Shown here piece after piece: positions 1 through 5,499 of a DNA stretch of 6,989 nucleotides. The notes below the pieces were generated by a model. The model ran no database searches, was not told the origin of the DNA, and saw nothing but the letters and a program-made list of their open reading frames with translations. Position 1 is the first letter of the stretch, and every line of letters begins with the position of its first letter. Source of the stretch: Prevotellaceae bacterium UBA7028 (lineage in GTDB: Bacteria > Bacteroidota > Bacteroidia > Bacteroidales > Bacteroidaceae); contig DLBF01000072.1 in the NCBI GenBank assembly GCA_002494215.1, positions 1-6,989 on the forward strand, written 5' to 3'. The position numbers and the translations under genes were made by a program.

Positions 1-210
1 AGTAACTTCGACACTTATCAGGCCAATCGTCTGAAGTGTCGCTATCGCAATAGTGAAACCAAGAAAACTGAGCTCTGCCATACTCTTAACGGTAGCGCTC
101 TCGCCCTTCCCCGTATCGTTGCAGCCATCTTGGAGAACAACCAGACAGAGGAAGGTATCCATATCCCCGCAGCGTTGCAGCCATACATGGGTTGTGACAT
201 CATCAAGTAA
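1..210 (+). CDS. serS: Seryl-tRNA synthetase, C-terminal end (partial, 5' cut by window)
   Basis: The open frame runs from base 1 to a TAA at 208-210 and gives the last 69 residues of a class II aminoacyl-tRNA synthetase that charges tRNA-Ser with serine in the cytoplasm. The fragment starts [16 protein letters not shown], a stretch typical of SerRS just before motif 3. Class II motif 3 follows as NGSALALPR (fragment residues 30-38); its arginine (residue 38) normally contacts ATP. The tail, [12 protein letters not shown] followed by CDIIK, is the usual SerRS ending (the family consensus resembles 'I.IPE.L.PYMGG..I'). The catalytic core and the N-terminal tRNA-binding coiled coil lie upstream of the window. 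The next gene starts 43 bases downstream on the same strand with no terminator between, so cotranscription is possible. Identification is firm; only the C-terminal part can be judged. Confidence 0.95.
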   Translation, partial: SNFDTYQANRLKCRYRNSETKKTELCHTLNGSALALPRIVAAILENNQTEEGIHIPAALQPYMGCDIIK

Positions 211-253
211 CTTAATTATCGTAGGATAGCAATAAAAACAATTCAGGTAAAAG
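211..253 (+). promoter_or_regulatory. A-rich leader between serS and the Nfn gene
   Basis: This 43-base gap contains the A-rich run AATAAAAACA (231-240) and GGTAAAAG directly before the ATG at 254. I see no Bacteroidales-type -7 box (TAnnTTTG), no hairpin and no good Shine-Dalgarno site. In Bacteroidota, A-rich sequence before the start codon is known to favour translation initiation in place of a Shine-Dalgarno site. I infer that this is a translation leader in a serS-nfn transcript rather than a separate promoter. The same AATAAAAAC string recurs in two other intergenic gaps of the window. Confidence 0.35.
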
Positions 254-2620
254 ATGAACAAGATTGTTAGAAAGATTCAGTTCAGTGAGAAAGTATTCCG
301 CCTAGATGTGGAAGCACCCTTAATTGCAAAAGCGCGTAAGGCTGGCCATTTCGTAATCGTCCGCGTAGGCGAAAAAGGCGAACGTGTCCCCCTTACCATT
401 GCAGGTAGTAACCCTCAGGAGGGAACAATCACCCTCGTGGTACAAACCGTTGGCGCCAGCACTTCTAAGCTCTGCGCGCTGAAGGAAGGCGATTACATCA
501 CCGACGTAGTAGGTCCCCTCGGAAAGGCTACCCACATAGACAACTTCGGAACAGTTGTATGTGCCGGTGGTGGTGTTGGTGTTGCTCCTATGCTTCCCAT
601 CATCCAAGCTCTGAAAGCTGCAGGCAATCGCGTAATCAGCGTTCTGGCCGGTCGTAGCAAAGATCTTATCATCCTCGAGGACGAGGTTCGCAAGAGTTCA
701 GATGAGGTAATCATCATGACCGACGACGGTTCTTATGGCAAGCAAGGTGTTGTTACCGTAGGTATCGAGGAAGTTATTCAGCGCGAGAAGGTGGACAAGG
801 TATTTGCCATTGGTCCTGCCATCATGATGAAATTCTGCTGCTTGCTCACCAAGAAATATGAAATTCCCACAGATGTCAGCCTCAATACAATTATGGTGGA
901 TGGTACCGGTATGTGCGGCGCCTGCCGTATCAGCGTAGGAGGCAAGACAAAGTTCGTCTGTGTTGACGGTCCCGAGTTCGATGGTCATCAGGTTGACTTT
1001 AACGAGATGCTGCAGCGTTCTGGTGCCTTCAAGCCCGAAGAGGCTGAGGCTCTTGCAGCCTATCAGGCAGCCCTCGAAGGCAAGACCTGCACCTGTGCCT
1101 CTGAGAAAGCAAGCGCCAAGAGCGCAGATGCTCCTTCTGCCGAAGGTCAGGATACAACAACTCCCCTGTCAGAGCTGTTGGACCGTAGCGCTGCATGGCG
1201 CGATGAGCTCCGCAAGAGCATGAAGGCTAAGGAGCGTACTCAGATCGAGCGCGTTAAGATGCCCGAGTTGGATCCCGTATATCGTGCCACAACACGTACA
1301 GAGGAAGTTAACCAGGGCCTTAGCAAGGAGCAGGCCATGACCGAGGCTAAGCGTTGTCTTGACTGTGCCAACCCCTCTTGTATGCAGGGCTGTCCAGTAA
1401 ACATCAACATACCTTCATTTATCAAGAATATCGAGCGTGGTGAATTCCTGAACGCTGCACGCGTTCTGAAGAGCACCTCTGCCCTGCCTGCCGTTTGCGG
1501 ACGTGTTTGTCCTCAGGAGAAGCAATGCGAAAGCCAGTGTATCCACCTCAAGATGAACGAGCCCGCCGTAGCCATTGGCTACCTGGAGCGCTTTGCTGCC
1601 GACTTCGAGCGTGACAGCGGCAAGACAGCCCTGCCTGAAGTGGCAGAAAAGAATGGCAAGAAGATTGCTGTAGTAGGTTCTGGCCCTTCAGGTCTGAGCT
1701 TCGCAGGCGATATGGCCAAGTTGGGTTACGACGTAACCGTATTCGAGGCTTTGCACGAGATTGGTGGTGTATTGAAGTATGGTATCCCAGAGTTCCGTCT
1801 GCCCAACAGAATTGTGGACTTCGAGATTCAGAACCTCGAGAAGATTGGTGTCAAGTTCGTCAAGGACTGCATCATCGGCAAGACTGTAACCGTTAAGGAG
1901 CTGGAGGAAGAAGGCTTCAAGGGTATCTTTGTTGCCTCAGGTGCCGGCCTGCCCAACTTCATGGGTATTCCTGGCGAGAACAGCAACGGTATCATGTCAT
2001 CAAACGAGTACCTGACTCGCGTCAACCTGATGGATGCTTCCAGCGCAGAATACGACACTCCCATCCGTCGTGGCAAGAGCGTAATGGTTGTGGGTGGTGG
2101 TAACACCGCTATGGACAGCTGCCGTACTGCTAAGCGTTTGGGTGCTGAGCGCGTATTCATTGCCTACCGTCGTAGCGAGCAGGAGATGCCTGCACGTCTC
2201 GAGGAGGTTAAGCACGCCAAGGAAGAGGGTATCGAATTCCTTACTCTTCATAACCCCATCGAGTATCATGCTGACGAGAAGGGTAACGTCACCGAGGTTG
2301 TACTGCAGAAGATGGAGCTCGGCGAGCCCGATGCTTCTGGTCGTCGCAGTCCTCAGCCCATCCCCGGTGCGACAGAGACCATCGCTATCGATCAGGCCAT
2401 CGTTGCTGTAGGTGTATCTCCCAACCCCATTGTTCCCACTTCTATTGAAGGTCTGGAGCTGGGTCGCAAGAACACCATCGTTGTTAACGAGGGTATGCAG
2501 ACAAACATCCCAACCATCTTCGCTGGTGGTGATATTGTTCGTGGTGGTGCAACTGTAATCCTCGCCATGGGCGACGGCCGTCGTGCAGCAGCTGCTATGC
2601 ACGAATACCTGAGCAAGTAA
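254..2620 (+). CDS. Fused NfnA-NfnB-like flavoprotein (NADH-dependent ferredoxin:NADP+ oxidoreductase; often labelled DHOD-B subunit/glutamate synthase small chain)
   Basis: This 788-residue protein joins two modules. Residues 1-265 resemble NfnA/PyrK: RVPLTIA (44-50) in the FAD domain, GGGVGVAP (105-112) for NAD, and a [2Fe-2S] site with Asp216, Cys221, Cys224 and Cys236. An Ala/Ser-rich linker with Cys279 and Cys281 spans about 268-310. Residues 330-788 resemble NfnB/GltD: Cys368/371/376/380 and Cys415/419/425/429 for two [4Fe-4S] clusters, GSGPSG (475-480) for FAD, GGGNTA (614-619) for NADPH, and FAGGD (756-760) closing the FAD site. Family knowledge: NfnAB reversibly couples NADH and reduced ferredoxin to NADP+ by flavin-based bifurcation in the cytoplasm. 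The window has no gltB and no pyrD partner, which argues against glutamate synthase or dihydroorotate dehydrogenase roles. The ATG at 254 opens directly into the NfnA domain and follows an A-rich leader. Domain calls are firm; the bifurcating reaction is inferred. Confidence 0.88.
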   Translation: MNKIVRKIQFSEKVFRLDVEAPLIAKARKAGHFVIVRVGEKGERVPLTIAGSNPQEGTITLVVQTVGASTSKLCALKEGDYITDVVGPLGKATHIDNFGTVVCAGGGVGVAPMLPIIQALKAAGNRVISVLAGRSKDLIILEDEVRKSSDEVIIMTDDGSYGKQGVVTVGIEEVIQREKVDKVFAIGPAIMMKFCCLLTKKYEIPTDVSLNTIMVDGTGMCGACRISVGGKTKFVCVDGPEFDGHQVDFNEMLQRSGAFKPEEAEALAAYQAALEGKTCTCASEKASAKSADAPSAEGQDTTTPLSELLDRSAAWRDELRKSMKAKERTQIERVKMPELDPVYRATTRTEEVNQGLSKEQAMTEAKRCLDCANPSCMQGCPVNINIPSFIKNIERGEFLNAARVLKSTSALPAVCGRVCPQEKQCESQCIHLKMNEPAVAIGYLERFAADFERDSGKTALPEVAEKNGKKIAVVGSGPSGLSFAGDMAKLGYDVTVFEALHEIGGVLKYGIPEFRLPNRIVDFEIQNLEKIGVKFVKDCIIGKTVTVKELEEEGFKGIFVASGAGLPNFMGIPGENSNGIMSSNEYLTRVNLMDASSAEYDTPIRRGKSVMVVGGGNTAMDSCRTAKRLGAERVFIAYRRSEQEMPARLEEVKHAKEEGIEFLTLHNPIEYHADEKGNVTEVVLQKMELGEPDASGRRSPQPIPGATETIAIDQAIVAVGVSPNPIVPTSIEGLELGRKNTIVVNEGMQTNIPTIFAGGDIVRGGATVILAMGDGRRAAAAMHEYLSK

Positions 2621-2633
2621 TAAAAACGACTTG

Positions 2634-2673
2634 GAAACCAGGAGTGGCACAAGGGCGTGCCATTCTTGGTTTC
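2634..2673 (+). terminator. Strong stem-loop, probable intrinsic terminator after the Nfn gene
   Basis: The arms 2634-2650 and 2657-2673 pair over 17 base pairs without mismatch, counting two G-U wobbles, around the six-base loop AAGGGC (2651-2656). A short U-rich stretch (TTTCTTTGC, 2670-2678) overlaps and follows the 3' arm, so it looks like a rho-independent terminator with an imperfect U tract. It starts 13 bases after the Nfn stop codon and ends 20 bases before the next ATG (2694). That leaves almost no room for a separate promoter for the downstream genes. It could therefore be a leaky terminator or a 3'-end-protecting or attenuating hairpin. On the opposite strand the flank GTCGTTTTTA (2630-2621) is also T-rich, so it may work in both directions, although no convergent gene is present. 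Confidence 0.7.
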
Positions 2674-2693
2674 TTTGCTAAAAAACCTTAATA

Positions 2694-3059
2694 ATGTCTG
2701 GATTATACACAATTATTCTGCTTATTGCCAGCAACATATTTATGACGTTTGCCTGGTATCTACATCTTAAATTATCACAGACTGGCGTCAGTTCCAACTG
2801 GCCTCTTATTGGCGTAATTGCATTCTCGTGGGGAATAGCATTCATTGAATACTGTTTCATGATTCCTGCCAACCGTATCGGTTTCGTGGATAATGGCGGT
2901 CCGTTCAATCTTATGCAGCTCAAGGTTATCCAAGAGGTGCTTTCGCTCATCATCTTTACTATCATAGCACAAATCATGTTCCAGGGACAGAGCCTTCACT
3001 GGAATCACATGGCAGCATTCCTCTGCCTTATACTCGCGGTATATTTTATCTTTAAATAA
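2694..3059 (+). CDS. DUF486 family small membrane protein (DMT-like)
   Basis: This is a 121-residue, very hydrophobic protein with four likely membrane segments, near residues 4-26, 36-58, 77-96 and 104-120. The stretch from 59 to 90, containing ANRIGFVDNGGPFNLMQLKV followed by IQEVLSL, is the hallmark of the DUF486 family (PF04342), whose members are about 110-120 residues long, so the gene looks complete. The fold resembles a half-size drug/metabolite transporter of the EmrE type, but no substrate is known and I do not assign one. The ATG at 2694 gives the normal family N-terminus directly before the first helix. It is the first gene of a tight same-strand string, six bases before the next gene, and it lies 20 bases after a strong hairpin. 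Family assignment is confident; function is unknown. Confidence 0.88.
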   Translation: MSGLYTIILLIASNIFMTFAWYLHLKLSQTGVSSNWPLIGVIAFSWGIAFIEYCFMIPANRIGFVDNGGPFNLMQLKVIQEVLSLIIFTIIAQIMFQGQSLHWNHMAAFLCLILAVYFIFK

Positions 3060-3065
3060 GGAATT

Positions 3066-4322
3066 ATGAACAAGACTCTGCTTATCATAATCATGTTAAT
3101 GACCAGCCTTGCTGCTCCGGCTCAACGCAAGAAAGCCAGACAGAAAGAGCAGTCTTTGCCTAACATCAACCCTGTTGAGGCCATCAACGAATACAAGTTC
3201 AAGGATGCCGAGAACTACCTCGTGCTGGCCATAGAACAATTGCAGAAGAAAAAGCAGCCTACCATCCACGAGGAGGAACTGCTCGAGACTGCCCGCAAGG
3301 GACGCATCAAATTGCAAGCCACCGAGCAAGTGTTGATTATTGACAGTCTGGTCCTGCCAAAGGCACAGGTATTGAATGCTATTAAGATAAGCTCGGAATG
3401 CGGAAGCATCCATCCATTAAATACACTTATTAAGGATGACAAGACCAACAGTAGCTATTTCCAGAATCAGTTGGGCGACAAGCGCATGTATGCCATGCCC
3501 AACAAACAAGGAAAACTCAGGCTGATGGAGAGTCTGCTCATTGCCAATGAATGGAGTGCCCCCACTCCACTTAAGGGCTTTGGCGAAGAGGAGAATGATA
3601 ATCTCAACTACCCCTTCATGCTCACAGATGGTATTACCATGTATTTTGCTGCCGAGAATGGCGAGAGTATAGGTGGCTATGACATCTTCATGACACGTTA
3701 CGATGCCGATGAGCAACAATTCCTGGTACCCGATAATATAGGTATGCCTTTCAACTCGCCTGCCAACGATTATCTGTATGCCATAGACGAGTTCAACAAT
3801 CTGGGATATTTTGTTTCTGACCGTAACCAACCGGCAGATAGCGTATGCCTCTATACCTTTATTCCCAATGACAAAAGAAGCATCTACAATATTGATGAAA
3901 TTGGTGAAGAGAAGCTGCGTAACCTTGCCAAAATCAACAGCATAAAGGATACATGGTCAAACACAGCTGTGGTCAAGGAAGCACGAGCCCGCTTGGAAGA
4001 AACAAGGAGCGCCAAAGAGAGCAAACAGCAGAAGCGCGACTTTGAGTTCGTGCTCAACGACCAGCGTACCTGCTATACCCTTTCAGATTTCAGAAATGCC
4101 GAGGCAAAGAAGAAAGTTCAATGGTGGATAGAGACCAAGAAAGACCTTGCATCAAGGGCAACTGAACTGAACAGGCTTCGTGAGCGCTATGCTTCTGCTG
4201 CCGAAAACCAGAAGGCGCAGTTTGCAGCTCAGATACGTCTGAACGAGGAGAAGTTTGAGCAGATGCAGCAAGACCTTCATAATCAGGAAAAAGAGATTCG
4301 AAGAATAGAACTTAACCCATAA
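3066..4322 (+). CDS. Exported protein with helical-repeat, PD40-like and coiled-coil regions; function unknown
   Basis: This is a 418-residue protein I cannot name. Residues 1-20 form a signal peptide: Lys3, a hydrophobic core LLIIIMLM, then LAAPAQ with probable cleavage near 19-20, as is common in Bacteroidota. There is no lipobox cysteine. Residues about 35-110 are helical and TPR-like. Residues about 125-265 look like WD40/PD40 beta-propeller blades: YPFMLTDGITMYFAAENG (182-199), GGYDIFMTRYD (203-213), MPFNSPANDYLY (227-238) and GYFVSDR (247-253) are typical of Bacteroidota PD40 proteins. Residues about 290-418 are charged and helical, ending in a likely coiled coil (366-415). I see no OmpA-type peptidoglycan-binding domain and no further membrane segment, so a periplasmic location is most likely. 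It sits six bases after DUF486 and 11 bases before the phosphorylase gene. Its role is unknown; an envelope or scaffold function is only a guess. Confidence 0.75.
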   Translation: MNKTLLIIIMLMTSLAAPAQRKKARQKEQSLPNINPVEAINEYKFKDAENYLVLAIEQLQKKKQPTIHEEELLETARKGRIKLQATEQVLIIDSLVLPKAQVLNAIKISSECGSIHPLNTLIKDDKTNSSYFQNQLGDKRMYAMPNKQGKLRLMESLLIANEWSAPTPLKGFGEEENDNLNYPFMLTDGITMYFAAENGESIGGYDIFMTRYDADEQQFLVPDNIGMPFNSPANDYLYAIDEFNNLGYFVSDRNQPADSVCLYTFIPNDKRSIYNIDEIGEEKLRNLAKINSIKDTWSNTAVVKEARARLEETRSAKESKQQKRDFEFVLNDQRTCYTLSDFRNAEAKKKVQWWIETKKDLASRATELNRLRERYASAAENQKAQFAAQIRLNEEKFEQMQQDLHNQEKEIRRIELNP

Positions 4323-4333
4323 AACATAAAGCC

Positions 4334-5203
4334 ATGAAATATTATGAACCATCAGAATTGATTATCAATCCAGACGGTAGTGCTTTCCATCTACACATCA
4401 CTCCGCAGCAATTGGCCCAGAAGGTAATCCTTGTGGGCGATCCCGGTAGAGTTGCTTTAGTTGCCTCGCACTTTACGAATATTGAGTGCGATGTACAGAG
4501 TCGTGAGTTCCACACCATAACAGGTACGTATGAAGGGAAACGTATTACGGTCCTCAGTACTGGAATCGGTTGCGATAATATAGATATTGTCGTGAACGAG
4601 CTGGATGCACTTACCAATATCGACTTCGAGACCCGAACACAGAAGAGTCCGCTCCGTTCTCTGGAGATTGTCCGTATCGGAACTTGTGGCGGCTTGCAGC
4701 CCAACACCCCTGTTGGCTCATTTATTATTAGTGCCAAGAGTATTGGATTCGATGGCTTGCTCAATTTCTATGCAGGTCGCAACGAAGTTTGCGATTTAGC
4801 CTTCGAGAAAGCTTTCACCCAGCACATGAACTGGAACCCGCAACTCTGCGCTCCATACGTCATAGATGCCGACAAGGAACTTACAGAACGAATCGCCTGC
4901 AATGATATGGTACGTGGCGTAACCATCGCTTGTGGTGGTTTCTATGGTCCTCAGGGACGCGAGCTCAGAATTCCCTTGGCAGACCCCACGCAGAACCAGA
5001 AGGTGGAAAACTTCGAGTATGAAGGATGGAAGATCACCAACTTCGAGATGGAATCCTCTGCTTTAGCAGGCCTAAGCCGTCTGCTGGGTCATAAGGCAAC
5101 TACCTGCTGTATGGTTATTGCCAACCGTCTGATCAAGGAGGCAAATCCCAACTACAAGAATTCCATTGACACACTCATTAAAATAGTTCTCGAAAGAATA
5201 TGA
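4334..5203 (+). CDS. Nucleoside phosphorylase, uridine phosphorylase type
   Basis: This 289-residue cytoplasmic enzyme of the PNP/UDP family 1 (PF01048) cleaves a nucleoside with phosphate to a base and ribose-1-phosphate. Matching by motif to E. coli uridine phosphorylase gives AFHL with His19 (E. coli His8), GDPGR 35-39 (phosphate loop), REF 57-59 (Arg48), RIGTCGG 114-120 (phosphate Arg and Thr) and NFEMES 236-241 (ribose Met-Glu). FYGPQGR (203-209) places Gln207 and Arg209 where E. coli Gln166 and Arg168 bind uracil, which favours uridine over purine nucleosides. It is longer than the E. coli enzyme (about 253 residues), with extra sequence at the N-terminus and in the middle. The ATG at 4334 follows an 11-base gap, and the stop overlaps the next start by four bases. 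The family is certain; the uridine preference is well supported but inferred. Confidence 0.9.
   Translation: MKYYEPSELIINPDGSAFHLHITPQQLAQKVILVGDPGRVALVASHFTNIECDVQSREFHTITGTYEGKRITVLSTGIGCDNIDIVVNELDALTNIDFETRTQKSPLRSLEIVRIGTCGGLQPNTPVGSFIISAKSIGFDGLLNFYAGRNEVCDLAFEKAFTQHMNWNPQLCAPYVIDADKELTERIACNDMVRGVTIACGGFYGPQGRELRIPLADPTQNQKVENFEYEGWKITNFEMESSALAGLSRLLGHKATTCCMVIANRLIKEANPNYKNSIDTLIKIVLERI
5200..5203 (+). promoter_or_regulatory. ATGA stop-start overlap, phosphorylase to DUF3784
   Basis: The phosphorylase stop TGA (5201-5203) lies within the DUF3784 start ATG (5200-5202). Such four-base overlaps commonly couple translation of the two genes by ribosome re-initiation. No distinct Shine-Dalgarno site is visible before it. 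Confidence 0.7.
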
Positions 5204-5499
5204 TGATCATTAACTTTGTCCTTGCAGGTTTTCTTCTCTTCCTTGCTATTATTATTTATTTTGCCCAGGGAGACGGACTTATTGCAGGTTACAACACAGC
5301 GTCTGAAGAGAAACGGAAGAAAGTTGATATACGTCGGATCAGACTGCTTACTACTACCGCAATATTAATGGCCATTGTCTTTCTTCTTGTAACACCATTT
5401 ATCAAAAACGATGATATAATAAAAGTCGGCGTCCTCATCCTTATTGTTGCTGTTACCATTATTGTAATCCTCGCTAACACATGGGCAAAGAAAAAATGA
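5200..5499 (+). CDS. DUF3784 family small membrane protein
   Basis: This is a 99-residue protein with three likely membrane helices at about 3-22, 47-67 and 73-92. The segment between helices 1 and 2, GDGLIAGYNTASEEKRKKVD (24-43), has the GYNT...EEK pattern of DUF3784 proteins, which are small membrane proteins without a known activity. The start ATG at 5200 overlaps the stop of the phosphorylase gene in the form ATGA, and a second in-frame ATG follows directly at 5203, so the true start could be one codon later. Its own stop overlaps the likely mnmE start in the same ATGA form. This places it in a translationally coupled string between a uridine phosphorylase and mnmE. The gene looks intact and of normal length. 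The family call is good; the function is unknown. Confidence 0.8.
   Translation: MMIINFVLAGFLLFLAIIIYFAQGDGLIAGYNTASEEKRKKVDIRRIRLLTTTAILMAIVFLLVTPFIKNDDIIKVGVLILIVAVTIIVILANTWAKKK
5496..5499 (+). promoter_or_regulatory. ATGA stop-start overlap, DUF3784 to mnmE
   Basis: The DUF3784 stop TGA (5497-5499) overlaps an in-frame mnmE ATG at 5496-5498. It repeats the junction type seen at 5200 and supports this ATG over the one at 5481. The bases before it form an A-rich run (AAAGAAAAAA, 5487-5496), which fits Bacteroidota initiation without a Shine-Dalgarno site. Confidence 0.65.

Noticed and set aside
320..1476. Several 74-96 codon minus-strand frames and an 87-codon plus-strand frame at 960-1223
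   Set aside because: All overlap the Nfn coding region in other frames, have no recognisable motifs and read as composition artefacts.
254..2620. Reading the gene as the NADPH glutamate synthase small subunit GltD
   Set aside because: The C-terminal half is homologous to GltD, but the fused N-terminal NAD/[2Fe-2S] module, the Asp and Glu ligand positions and the absence of gltB nearby fit NfnAB better. It remains an alternative until the whole genome is checked.
2000..2650. 216-codon open frame on the minus strand opposite the Nfn gene
   Set aside because: It lies opposite a gene with clear conserved domains and strong codon bias, which commonly produces long antisense frames. Its translation shows no recognisable domain, and it runs through the hairpin.
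2670..2677. TTTCTTTG as a Bacteroides-type -7 promoter box (TAnnTTTG)
   Set aside because: It misses the conserved A, lies within the hairpin's 3' flank and has no TTTG-like -33 box at a suitable distance upstream.
3417..3830. 137-codon minus-strand frame opposite the exported protein
   Set aside because: It has no known motif, signal or sensible neighbour, and the plus-strand frame has a signal peptide and PD40-like pattern that explain the region.
4342..4764. 140-codon minus-strand frame opposite the phosphorylase
   Set aside because: The plus strand encodes a complete catalytic motif set; the antisense translation has none.
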